Under the pieces are notes generated by a model, which was given only the letters and a program-made list of their open reading frames with translations, did no database searches and was not told the DNA's origin. A program made the translations under genes and the position numbers. A stretch of 64,000 nucleotides of DNA from Flavisphingopyxis sp963800335 (lineage in GTDB: Bacteria; Pseudomonadota; Alphaproteobacteria; Sphingomonadales; Sphingomonadaceae), in NCBI GenBank assembly GCA_963800335.1, contig CAWDAN010000005.1, forward strand, positions 62,001-126,000. Direction: 5' to 3'. Below, one piece after another: positions 54,085 to 62,478 of the stretch. Position 1 is the first letter of the stretch. Each line of letters opens with the position of its first letter.

Positions 54085-54924
54085 CTATGCGCTGCGATCT
54101 TCGACCAGCGTCGCGGCCGGGGCGACCCGGTCACCCGCTTCCGGCGGCTCGGCGTCGGGTGGGATATCGTCGATCTGCACTGCCGCGGTTTCGAACTCCT
54201 CGACATTGCGCGCGCAGACCTTGATCGTGCCACGCTCGATCGTCAGTTCGTTGAAACTCGGCGGGGTCGAACGGACGCGACGCGACAGCGTACCCGCGCC
54301 GATCATGCGGATCGGGCCGTCGGGGGTCGGGTGCGTGAGGTCGAAAGCGTCGTGGACATGGCCGGTCAGGATCGCGTGGACCCCTGCCTTGGCGAGTGCG
54401 CACAAGGCATGTTCGCCGTGGCGCGTCAGCACTTCACCCTTGGTGTTGGTTTCGACAAGCGGATGGTGGGTGCAGACGATGATCATGTCGCCCTTGGGCA
54501 CCGCAGCGATTCTGGCGAGCGTCTCGGCGAGCGCGGCGGGGCGTATGATCCCGCGCGACCAGTTGGTCCGCCACTGCGCGCGCGACGTCGATCGCAGTGA
54601 AACGAGCGACACGCCGGGCAGGTCGATCGGCCGCTCGACCGCTTTCTGCAACGTCAGGAAGCGCCGATAGGGCGCAAAGGCGCGCTCGACCGGGTCGTAA
54701 TAGGGCATGTCGTGATTGCCGATCTCGACCTTCACCGGGGCTTCGAGCGAGGCGATCCAGCGCGTCGCGGCGGCGAACTGGCCCAGCGTCGCGCGCTGCG
54801 TGATATCGCCGGTCAGCGCGATGCCATCGGGCTTTTCGCGCGCAACGCATTCCTTGAACCAGCCGTGCGCCATCGGGTCTTCGACGCCGAAATGGATGTC
54901 ACTGACATGAAAAAGTTTGATCAT
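54085..54924 (-). CDS. Calcineurin-like metallophosphoesterase
   Basis: A 279-residue phosphoesterase with the metal-binding series DIHFG (residues about 9-13), GDITQ (about 39), GNHDMP (about 69) and CTHHPLVE, GHVHDAF further on. These cover all expected ligands of the two-metal site. The substrate is unknown, though the neighbouring lipid kinase, whose gene end overlaps its start by 4 bases, hints at phospholipid or nucleotide turnover. The C-terminal 30 residues are acidic and Pro-rich. Confidence 0.88.
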   Translation of the reverse strand: MIKLFHVSDIHFGVEDPMAHGWFKECVAREKPDGIALTGDITQRATLGQFAAATRWIASLEAPVKVEIGNHDMPYYDPVERAFAPYRRFLTLQKAVERPIDLPGVSLVSLRSTSRAQWRTNWSRGIIRPAALAETLARIAAVPKGDMIIVCTHHPLVETNTKGEVLTRHGEHALCALAKAGVHAILTGHVHDAFDLTHPTPDGPIRMIGAGTLSRRVRSTPPSFNELTIERGTIKVCARNVEEFETAAVQIDDIPPDAEPPEAGDRVAPAATLVEDRSA

Positions 54925-55745
54925 GGCGAAGGCGTGTCGGTCGCCAGCAATCCAAGGTCAAGCGTGTCGGGAGTAAATTTCGTTCCCGAGACGATCTCGC
55001 CGCGCTCGCCGTCGTAGAGCATGCCGATCGCTCCTGATCCTTCGATCGTGACCTCGCCCTGTTGGCCCAGGTCGTCGTGAGGGCCGTTGCGAAAATCGCC
55101 GCCGAGCCAGGCAAATCCATGGCTCAGAACCTGCGCGGCATTGTCGGTCAGAAACCCCTGGACGAAAATCCCGCCCTCGAGCGGGGTTAGGTTGAGCGCC
55201 GGATAGCCCGGCTCCGCCCCGGCGAGGCGAACGCTGTCGTCGCCAAAGGTTTCGGCAACGGCATCGGGCACCGTCTCGACCAAGGCCGATACGTCGAGAT
55301 GCCGGGCCTGCTCGCGGACCTCGCCCCAGACGGTCGTCGGGCCGACGATGACGCCGACCAGCGCGGTTATGCCGCCGCCGCGGATGACCGGCGGCCGCAC
55401 CGTTCGCGCGGCGTCGAGATCGGCGACGATATCCTCGACCGAGCGGTCGCCGTGGAGCTTTTTCGACAGCAGGTTGAGCGTGCCGCCGGGCAGGACGAGC
55501 AGCTCGCCCGCCCAGCCTTCGAGCGCGCTCGCCAGCGAATTGATCGTGCCGTCACCGGTATAGATCGCGATCGTATCGACGCCTTCGCGTTCGAGCATCG
55601 CGCGATCGGGCAGCTCGTCCTGCGGGAACTGCACGACGCGATCGCACGGCCAACCCTTCGCGGCGAGCGCGTCGCCGACGCGATCGCACGCCGTCGCGTC
55701 GTAGCTGCCACTGTCGATGTTCACGATAAGCCAGGTCTTGCGCAT
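54921..55745 (-). CDS. Diacylglycerol-kinase-family lipid kinase
   Basis: A 274-residue DAGK-family protein: IAIYTGDGTINSLASALEG (nucleotide-binding GGDGT variant YTGDGT, about 60-78) and LLVLPGGTLNLLSKKLHGD (about 83-101). The catalytic Gly-Gly-Asp is replaced by Tyr-Thr-Gly-Asp, so the first Gly is not conserved and activity should be checked. It is the second kinase of the family in this window and differs clearly from the one at 13492. It is coupled to the metallophosphoesterase. The start at 55745 removes a non-conserved leader. Confidence 0.82.
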   Translation of the reverse strand: MRKTWLIVNIDSGSYDATACDRVGDALAAKGWPCDRVVQFPQDELPDRAMLEREGVDTIAIYTGDGTINSLASALEGWAGELLVLPGGTLNLLSKKLHGDRSVEDIVADLDAARTVRPPVIRGGGITALVGVIVGPTTVWGEVREQARHLDVSALVETVPDAVAETFGDDSVRLAGAEPGYPALNLTPLEGGIFVQGFLTDNAAQVLSHGFAWLGGDFRNGPHDDLGQQGEVTIEGSGAIGMLYDGERGEIVSGTKFTPDTLDLGLLATDTPSP

Positions 55746-55797
55746 TGAAGGGATAACGTCATGATCGCGCGAAAGTGCCACGATCTAAGGAAGAAAC

Positions 55798-56691
55798 ATG
55801 CTGCGTATCGCGATCGCCCTCATCGTTGTCGCGGGCGCGGCGCTGGTCTGGCTGCTCAGTCACGAGCCGCCGCGCCAGCTCGACATCATCGACAGCGCCT
55901 GGGCGGGCGATGCGGCCACGCGCAAGGTCGCAAGCGATGTCGCCTATGGCTCCGATCCGCGCCAGAAGCTCGATATCTATGCCCCTGCCGAAGCGACCGG
56001 AAAGCCCCGACCGATGCTCGTCTTTTTCCACGGCGGCGGCTGGTACAAGGGCAACCGCGAAAGCTACGGCTTTGCCGGGCGCGCTTATGCCGCACAGGGT
56101 TTCGTCGTCGCGGTGCCGAGCTATCGGCTGGTCCCCGACCACGTTTTCCCCGACTTTCTGGAGGACGGCGCAGCCGCGGTCGCCAAGGCCCGCAGCCTTG
56201 CCGCGCGCTACGGCGCCGATCCCGACCGGATCGTCCTCGCCGGCCATTCGGCGGGCGCGCATATCGCCGCGATGATCGCGCTCGATCCCGAATATCTTGC
56301 CGCCAGCGGTGTGCCGATGTCTGCGATCAAGGGCGTGGCGGGCCTCTCGGGGCCTTACAACTTCCTACCGCTCGACAAGGAATCGTCGATCAACGCGATG
56401 GGCAAGGCGCGCCCGGCCGAGATCACCCAGCCGATCCACTACGTCTCGGCCGCTTCGCCGCCGATGCTGCTGATCACCGGCAGTGCCGACACCACAGTCA
56501 AGCCGCACAATTCCTATGATCTGGCCAAGGCGCTCAAGACCGCCGGGCGCGACGGCGAGGTCAAGGAGTATCCGGGGCTCGACCATGAGGATATCATCAT
56601 GGCGCTGTCGCGGCCGTTCCGGTCGAAGGGCCGCGTCCTCGCCGACAGCGCAGCATTCCTCCACCGCGTCGCCGACCTCCGCGCACAGTGA
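55798..56691 (+). CDS. Alpha/beta hydrolase (HSL/esterase type), membrane-anchored or secreted
   Basis: A 297-residue esterase with an N-terminal hydrophobic segment (IAIALIVVAGAALVWLL). The oxyanion loop is FFHGGGWYKGN (about 75-85), the nucleophile Ser lies in AGHSAGAHIAAM (about 150), and the acid and His are in ITGSADTTVKPHNSYD and YPGLDHEDII. It belongs to the hormone-sensitive-lipase/kynurenine-formamidase-like group and likely cleaves small esters or amides. It is divergent from the lipid kinase. Confidence 0.85.
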   Translation: MLRIAIALIVVAGAALVWLLSHEPPRQLDIIDSAWAGDAATRKVASDVAYGSDPRQKLDIYAPAEATGKPRPMLVFFHGGGWYKGNRESYGFAGRAYAAQGFVVAVPSYRLVPDHVFPDFLEDGAAAVAKARSLAARYGADPDRIVLAGHSAGAHIAAMIALDPEYLAASGVPMSAIKGVAGLSGPYNFLPLDKESSINAMGKARPAEITQPIHYVSAASPPMLLITGSADTTVKPHNSYDLAKALKTAGRDGEVKEYPGLDHEDIIMALSRPFRSKGRVLADSAAFLHRVADLRAQ

Positions 56692-57458
56692 CGGCGACCG
56701 CGATTGTCCTCGCCGGAGAGCGGCCGGGCGGCGACCCGTTCGCGCGTTCGCTCGGCGTCGATGCCAAGGCTCTGATTCCCGTTGCGGGCGAAGCGATGGT
56801 CTCGCGGGTCGTGCGCGTCCTCGCCGGTCATCGGGGCCTCGACCGCATCGTCGTCGTCGCACAGGATTTCGCGGCGCTGCAAGACGATCCCGCCTGCGCC
56901 TGGATGGCGAACGATTCGCGCATCGTCTTTGCGCCCTCGCTCGCGACAATCGCGGCGACGATTGAGCAGCTGATCAATCAGGGGGCGGCGCCGATGCTGG
57001 TGACGACCGCCGACAATGCCTTGCTGACCGGCGCGATGGTCGACCATTTCCTCGCCGCTGCGCGGTCGCACGACCTTGGCATCGCGATGGTCGAGCGACG
57101 CACGCTGCTCAGCGCCTATCCCAAGTCACAACGCAGCTGGCTCAAATTCCGCGGCGGTGCCTGGTCGGGCGCCAACCTGTTCTGGATCGGCGGCGAGGCG
57201 GTCCTGCCGCTGATCGCGATCTGGCGCGACGTCGAACAGGATCGCAAGAAAGGCTGGCGCGTCATTTCGGCGTTCGGGCCGGCCATATTGCTCGCCGCAG
57301 TGTTGCGCCTCGTCACCCTGCCCGACGCGATTGCGCGGATCGGACGGCGCCACGGCATCGACGCGAGGCTGGTTGCGATGCCGCAGCCCGAGGCGTGCAT
57401 CGACGTCGACAAGCCCGCCGACCTCGCGCTTGCCGAGGCGATCCTCGCCGCGCGTTAG
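56688..57458 (+). CDS. MobA/GlmU-like nucleotidyltransferase
   Basis: A 256-residue NTP-transferase-like protein: TAIVLAGERPGGDPFARSLG at the start (the usual GGxGxR loop is altered to GERPGG), KALIPVAGEAMVSRVVRVL, TTADNALLTGAM (the Asp of the metal site), and VDKPADLALAE at the end. It probably activates a sugar or sugar-alcohol phosphate for surface glycan synthesis, or could serve another nucleotide transfer. The GTG at 56688 overlaps the esterase stop by 4 bases, and the gene converges on a GT4 glycosyltransferase. Confidence 0.7.
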   Translation: MTATAIVLAGERPGGDPFARSLGVDAKALIPVAGEAMVSRVVRVLAGHRGLDRIVVVAQDFAALQDDPACAWMANDSRIVFAPSLATIAATIEQLINQGAAPMLVTTADNALLTGAMVDHFLAAARSHDLGIAMVERRTLLSAYPKSQRSWLKFRGGAWSGANLFWIGGEAVLPLIAIWRDVEQDRKKGWRVISAFGPAILLAAVLRLVTLPDAIARIGRRHGIDARLVAMPQPEACIDVDKPADLALAEAILAAR

Positions 57459-58564
57459 TCGCCGGGTATCGTGCCGAGCGCGATACGAACATGGCGATCC
57501 CAGGTGAAGCGTGCCGCGCGCGTGCGCGCTGCGGTGCCGATCGCCCGGCATCGCTCGGGATCGTCAAGCAGCATCTTGAGCGCCGCGCCGACCTCCTCGC
57601 CGTCATGGCCATCGACGACGATCCCCGACACCCCGTTTTCGACGAGTTCGGGGGTGCCGCCGTCGCGCCCGACGATGCACGCGCATCCGGCGGCCATCGC
57701 ATCGGCGATCGCGATACCGAAGCCTTCGAAATCGCGCCCGTCCTCGACAGCGATCTGCGGGTGGAGGAAGATCGCCGCGCGGCGATAGAGCTCGGCCATC
57801 TCGTCATCGGAGACGAAACCCGCGATCCGGATCGCCGGTCCTTGCGACAACCGCTCGGCCTGCGCGCAGATCTTCTCGAGGTCGGGGCCTCGTCCGGCGA
57901 CGACATAACGGCAGCGGATCGCGGCGCTGTTGCACGCCGCCACCGCATCAATCGCCATCGCGACATTCTTGCGCGGCTCGATCCGGCACAAGGTCAGGAC
58001 AAGCGGCGGATCGGTGTCCTTGGGACCGCAAGCCGCGGCCGAATCGCTGTCGCAACCGTTCCACGCAACGACGGTCCGCTCGGTGAGTTCGGGAAAACGC
58101 ACGAGCAGGACGCGGCGCGTGTAATGGCTCACCGCGACGATCCGCTCAGCGCGGGCGAGGACGCGGCGCATGACCTTCGCCGCAATCCCCTGCGTCCGCG
58201 CCATCTCGCGGCCATGGACGGTGACGGCAAAAGCCAGTCCGGCGAGCCGCGCAATCACCGCCGTTCGCCAGGTCGTCGCATGGACGAAGTCGGGCGCACC
58301 GCTCGCGTGCATCTCTCGCCGGACCTCCGCGCGCAGCCGCGCGATCACCAGCGGCGACTTTCCCGGCCCGATATCGACGAGCCGCAGGCCATCGAGCTCG
58401 GTTACGCGCGGGCCGATCGAGGTCTGGCTAAAAACGGTCACGCTTGCTCCCAGCGCCGCATAGCCATGCGCTACGCCTGCGGCATAGGTCTGCATTCCGC
58501 CTTCGTCGGGGGCGAAGCCCTTGGCGAAGACGAAGACGCGCCGCCCGGCAAGATCGGCGGTCAT
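57455..58564 (-). CDS. GT4-family glycosyltransferase
   Basis: A 369-residue GT-B enzyme. The N-terminal half has FAPDEGGMQTYAAGVAHGY and VHGREMARTQG; the C-terminal half has LTLCRIEPRKNVAMAIDA, FVSDDEMAELYRRA and the donor-binding EGFGIAIADAMAAGCACIVG (E-x7-E). It should add a sugar to a lipid-linked or surface glycan. It overlaps the flippase gene by 4 bases (ATGA), so flippase and transferase are coupled. Confidence 0.9.
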   Translation of the reverse strand: MTADLAGRRVFVFAKGFAPDEGGMQTYAAGVAHGYAALGASVTVFSQTSIGPRVTELDGLRLVDIGPGKSPLVIARLRAEVRREMHASGAPDFVHATTWRTAVIARLAGLAFAVTVHGREMARTQGIAAKVMRRVLARAERIVAVSHYTRRVLLVRFPELTERTVVAWNGCDSDSAAACGPKDTDPPLVLTLCRIEPRKNVAMAIDAVAACNSAAIRCRYVVAGRGPDLEKICAQAERLSQGPAIRIAGFVSDDEMAELYRRAAIFLHPQIAVEDGRDFEGFGIAIADAMAAGCACIVGRDGGTPELVENGVSGIVVDGHDGEEVGAALKMLLDDPERCRAIGTAARTRAARFTWDRHVRIALGTIPGD

Positions 58565-59904
58565 GACGACACCTCGGACGCATCGTCGGGCATTTCGGGC
58601 GGATCGGCGAGCAAGCGCCGCACCAGCCATGTCAGCGCCGCGATCGTCGCGACGGCCTGCAGCAAGACCTGCAGTCCCGCGCCCTCGATCCCGAGCCGCG
58701 TGAGCAGCAGCGGCAGTACCGCAAGGAAAACGAGGCTGGCCGACAGGTTGACCACGATCGACCGGCCCGGCCGCCCGAAGGCGGTCAGGGCCGCGATCAG
58801 CACCGGCGCGCCCGCCTGCAGGGCGCGGCCCGCCGCGACGATGATCAACAGTAACGCGCCGCCGGCAAAGCTCGCCCCGCCGAGCAGCGTCAATATCGTC
58901 GGCGCGAACAATGCGATGGCCGCGACGAGGACGCCTGCCAGCGCGGTCGCGATCGCGACGCTGCGCCACACGGTTTGCGACAGTTCGGCAAAGCGTTTGC
59001 GCCGGATGAGGTCGGCGATCACCGCATAGCTCGCCTGGCCCATCATCCGCGCGGGCTGCATGATGACGTTGCTGACGCGCAGCGATAGCGCGAACAGGCC
59101 GACGGCGGCGGGGCCGAGCACCCAGCCGATCACCAGCGGCACCGCATTGGGCGCGAATTCCTGCAGCGTCAGGTCGGCATTGGTCGTCGCGATGAAGGGC
59201 AGGATGCCGGGATTGTCACGGCGAATCGCACGGGGCCTGAGCGACGAGCCGAGCGGCCGGTCATAATCGCGCACGAGACCGGGCAGCCGGCCCAGCGCGA
59301 ACAGCCACATCGAAATCCCCTCGGCCAGCGCGCCTGCCAGCCAGACGAGGAAGAAGGCGGTCAGGCCGCCGCCCATTGCCCAGGCGATCAGCGCGCCGAC
59401 CAGCCGCACGACCGGCATGACGATCTGGTGCAGGCCGATCAGGTCGAAGCGGTCGGCGAGCTGGAGAATGCCCTGCGGCGTCGCGCGCACCGTCGCCAGC
59501 ACCGCAATGCAGTAAAATGGCGCGAAGCGGATCGCGTCGGGCGGCCAGCCGAGCCGCGGCCCGACCAGCGGGACGAGCTGCACCGCGAGCGCGATCGCGA
59601 CGATGGCGAAGCCTAGCTCGATCAGCGACAGGAAGCCGACCAGACGCAGGAAGCGGCCATGATCGCCGCGATGGAGCGCCTCGCCGCCATAGCGCACCAG
59701 CCCGTGCCAGCCCGAAAACGCAACGACGCTGCCGATCAGCGTGACATAGCCGTGGACCAGCGTCAGCACGCCGTAATTCTCGACCCCCAGCCGGCGCGCG
59801 ACGATCGCCAACGTCATGACGCTGAGCACGCCCGCCCCCGCCTTTCCGGTGACCAGCGCAGCGATGTTGCCGCCGACGCGCCTGAGGCCGCTACGATCGC
59901 TCAT
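58561..59904 (-). CDS. Wzx-like oligosaccharide flippase
   Basis: A 447-residue protein with about 12-14 hydrophobic helices, the MATE/MurJ/Wzx (polysaccharide export) type, without other domains. Features such as GVLSVMTLAIVARRLGVENYGVLTL at the start and PARMMGQASYAVIADLIR in the middle are typical of Wzx flippases, which turn lipid-linked repeat units over the inner membrane. It lies between two glycan enzymes and overlaps both by 4 bases. No Wzy polymerase or chain-length regulator was seen in the window. Confidence 0.85.
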   Translation of the reverse strand: MSDRSGLRRVGGNIAALVTGKAGAGVLSVMTLAIVARRLGVENYGVLTLVHGYVTLIGSVVAFSGWHGLVRYGGEALHRGDHGRFLRLVGFLSLIELGFAIVAIALAVQLVPLVGPRLGWPPDAIRFAPFYCIAVLATVRATPQGILQLADRFDLIGLHQIVMPVVRLVGALIAWAMGGGLTAFFLVWLAGALAEGISMWLFALGRLPGLVRDYDRPLGSSLRPRAIRRDNPGILPFIATTNADLTLQEFAPNAVPLVIGWVLGPAAVGLFALSLRVSNVIMQPARMMGQASYAVIADLIRRKRFAELSQTVWRSVAIATALAGVLVAAIALFAPTILTLLGGASFAGGALLLIIVAAGRALQAGAPVLIAALTAFGRPGRSIVVNLSASLVFLAVLPLLLTRLGIEGAGLQVLLQAVATIAALTWLVRRLLADPPEMPDDASEVSS

Positions 59905-61043
59905 GCCAGCGCCTCGATCGCGTCGGCGGCGCGCTCCGACGCAGGGCGATCGCCGGTCGCAAAGGTCGCCGCGAGCAGTTCGCGCTGGCGAGCGAGATAG
60001 TCGGGATGGCTCGCAACGGCGGCGTCGGTCGCGGCGATGATATCACTCACGTCGTCGATGACCGGGCCCGCCTGCCAGTGGAGGTAGTTGGGATCGCCGC
60101 GCCAGTCGGTGTCGTGCGCATCGAGGAACAGGCACGGGCGCGGGCGCGCAAGGAATTCGTACACCTGGCTGCTGACGTCGCCGAGATAGATATCGGCGGC
60201 GCGAACATAGCTCATGTCGACGCTGCGCGCGCTGCCAAGGTCGATGTGCAGGTTGGGCAGGTCGGCAAATTCGCGCCCCGGCGGCACCGCGCGCGCTGCC
60301 GACAGCCGGTCGAGCGCGAAGTTGAATCGGCGCTGGAACAGCATGACATGCGGCGCGAAGATCAGGTTGTAACGATCGCTCCCGGCAAACTGGCGCAGCA
60401 CCGATGGTCCGAAACGATACCATGACGACAGATGCGGCGAGGGATGCGGATTATAGAGAACGGTCGGACGCGCCGGATCGGCAAAGCCCAGATCAAGGGG
60501 CTGCGGTTCGATGTCGAACTTGACATAACCGACGAGCGCGATTTTGGCAGGATCGACCCCCGCCTCGGCGATCAGCCGGTCGCGGATCTTGGGACCCGAG
60601 ACGAGGACGAGATCGAAGCGGGCGCTCGCCTTGTCGAAACCGATCGCCCGATCACCCGCGCCATGGCGGCTGTGGACCATTTTTAGCCGATCGAGCCCAT
60701 AACGCGACTTGAGCACGAGCGATGTCTTTTCGGAGACGACTAGCACGTCGAATCCCCAAAAGAAGTCGAGATTGTCGCGATAGATCGCCAGCCGCCGCGC
60801 GGGAAACAGCGGATCGAGCAGGCGCGCCGCCGAGCGCCGGACCAGCCCCCGGGTCCGCAGGCTGATAATCGTCACCCGCGCCTGATCGGCGCCGAGCAGG
60901 CGCCGGACTTCGTGCTCGACCGCGTCGTGAGTCACCGCCAGCACGACCTCGTGCGCCCCGCGCGCTGCCATCGCGCGCGCGATCGGCAGGCTGTGCGCGA
61001 CCTGGTGCGGCTGGTCGTGGTTGAACAGGAAACAGATACGCAA
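59901..61043 (-). CDS. CDP-glycerol glycerophosphotransferase-like enzyme
   Basis: A 380-residue GT-B-like protein related to teichoic-acid-type glycerophosphotransferases: RICFLFNHDQPHQVAHSLPI at the start, VHSRHGAGDRAIGF, LVLVSGPKIRDRLIAEAG, and the C-terminal donor site TVLYNPHPSPHLSSWYRFG with SYVRAADIYLGDVSSQVYEF. The TTG at 61043 (with GGGGAG 6 bases upstream) is my start; an ATG at 61118 is possible. It probably transfers a phosphoglycerol or sugar in the same surface-glycan pathway. Confidence 0.75.
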   Translation of the reverse strand: MRICFLFNHDQPHQVAHSLPIARAMAARGAHEVVLAVTHDAVEHEVRRLLGADQARVTIISLRTRGLVRRSAARLLDPLFPARRLAIYRDNLDFFWGFDVLVVSEKTSLVLKSRYGLDRLKMVHSRHGAGDRAIGFDKASARFDLVLVSGPKIRDRLIAEAGVDPAKIALVGYVKFDIEPQPLDLGFADPARPTVLYNPHPSPHLSSWYRFGPSVLRQFAGSDRYNLIFAPHVMLFQRRFNFALDRLSAARAVPPGREFADLPNLHIDLGSARSVDMSYVRAADIYLGDVSSQVYEFLARPRPCLFLDAHDTDWRGDPNYLHWQAGPVIDDVSDIIAATDAAVASHPDYLARQRELLAATFATGDRPASERAADAIEALA

Positions 61044-61197
61044 GGGCGCTCCCCGCGGGTGATCGTGAACCGCGCCCCGCACGCTCGTCGTGCCGATCCA
61101 TAACCCGGCAGCCGCCAAATGAAAGCATTTGGTCGTTGAGCCAGGCGGCGCTTTTGGCTACCCGCATAGCTCGCACCCTATCAGGACGATCGAAGAC

Positions 61198-61983
61198 ATG
61201 GCCGAATTCACTTTGCCCGCGAACAGCAAGATCAAAAAGAACGGCAAGCGTCACGCTGCCGCCAACGGCGCGGGCAAGACGCGCGGCTTCAAGGTCTATC
61301 GCTACGATCCCGACAGCGGAGAGAACCCGCGCTACGACACGTTCGAGATCGATACCGACGATTGCGGCCCGATGGTGCTCGACGCGCTGATCAAGATGAA
61401 GTCCGAACAGGACCCCAGCCTGACCTTCCGCCGGTCGTGCCGCGAAGGCATCTGCGGATCGTGCTCGATGAACATCGACGGCAAGAACGGCCTCGCCTGC
61501 ACCACCGCGATCGAGGACTGCAAGTCGACCGTCACGATCACGCCGCTGCCGCACATGGAAGTGATCAAGGACCTCGTCCCCGATTTCACGCATTTCTACG
61601 CGCAATACGCCTCGATCCAGCCGTGGCTCAAGACCGTCACGCCGCCGCCTTCGGGCAAGGAACGGCTGCAGAGCCCCGAGGACCGCGCAAAGCTCGACGG
61701 GCTTTACGAGTGCATCCTGTGCGCCTGCTGCTCGACCAGCTGCCCGAGCTACTGGTGGAACAGCGACAAGTTCCTCGGCCCCGCGATCCTGCTCCAGGCC
61801 TATCGCTGGCTCGCCGACAGCCGCGACGAAATGACCGGCGAGCGGCTCGACGAGCTCGAGGATCCCTATCGCCTCTATCGCTGCCACACGATCATGAACT
61901 GCGCCAACGCCTGTCCCAAGGGCCTGAACCCGGCGCGTGCGATCGCCGAGACCAAGAAACTGATGGTCGAGCGCCAGCTCTAA
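61198..61983 (+). CDS. sdhB: Succinate dehydrogenase iron-sulfur subunit
   Basis: SdhB carries the three Fe-S clusters from the flavoprotein to ubiquinone in complex II. The 261-residue protein holds the [2Fe-2S] set (SCREGICGSCSMNIDGKNGLAC), then CILCACCSTSCPSYWWN and CHTIMNCANACPKGLNP for the [4Fe-4S] and [3Fe-4S] clusters. The other subunits (sdhC, D, A) would be expected upstream but the preceding gene here is the glycan enzyme on the other strand, so they are encoded elsewhere. Confidence 0.95.
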   Translation: MAEFTLPANSKIKKNGKRHAAANGAGKTRGFKVYRYDPDSGENPRYDTFEIDTDDCGPMVLDALIKMKSEQDPSLTFRRSCREGICGSCSMNIDGKNGLACTTAIEDCKSTVTITPLPHMEVIKDLVPDFTHFYAQYASIQPWLKTVTPPPSGKERLQSPEDRAKLDGLYECILCACCSTSCPSYWWNSDKFLGPAILLQAYRWLADSRDEMTGERLDELEDPYRLYRCHTIMNCANACPKGLNPARAIAETKKLMVERQL

Positions 61984-61998
61984 GGCGGGAGAGGTCCG

Positions 61999-62478
61999 TT
62001 GACCGGTCCCGACATCGATCCGCGCTTTGCGTTCGGACCCGATCCCGATCATCCCGGCTGGTTCCGCTGGGAGATCAGGGAGGGCGAGCGTTTCAACCAC
62101 TTCCTCGGCCCGATGCGGATCCAGCCGACCGGCAAGGCGACCGCGCGCGTGCGCATCGTGCCCGAACGCAAACACAGCAACCTTGCCGACAACGTCCATG
62201 GCGGGATCAGCCTCGCCTTTGCCGATATAGCGCTGTTCGCCGCGGCGCGCACGCTCGGCATCGCGATGGGGCCGCGCACCGTCACGGTCGACCTTTCGAT
62301 GCAGTTCGTCGGCGCGGGGCGGCTCGACGAGTCGCTCGATGCCGAAGTCGAGATCGTCCGCGACACCAGACACCTCGTCTTCCTGCGCGGCCGGCTGGTT
62401 CAGGCGCCCGCGGAAACCGGCAGCGACAGCCCGCACATCGTCGCAAGCTTTTCGGGCATGTTGAAGAAGGGCGGATGA
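61999..62478 (+). CDS. PaaI-family acyl-CoA thioesterase (hotdog fold)
   Basis: A 159-residue hotdog-fold protein. The catalytic region is KHSNLADNVHGGISLAFADIALF (about 55-77, with HGG and the downstream Asp), and TVTVDLSMQFVGAGRLDES follows. It hydrolyses acyl-CoA of unknown chain. A TTG at 61999, after a GGAGAGG site, is the start. Its stop overlaps the zapE start by 4 bases, so it belongs with the sdhB-zapE run. Confidence 0.82.
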   Translation: MTGPDIDPRFAFGPDPDHPGWFRWEIREGERFNHFLGPMRIQPTGKATARVRIVPERKHSNLADNVHGGISLAFADIALFAAARTLGIAMGPRTVTVDLSMQFVGAGRLDESLDAEVEIVRDTRHLVFLRGRLVQAPAETGSDSPHIVASFSGMLKKGG

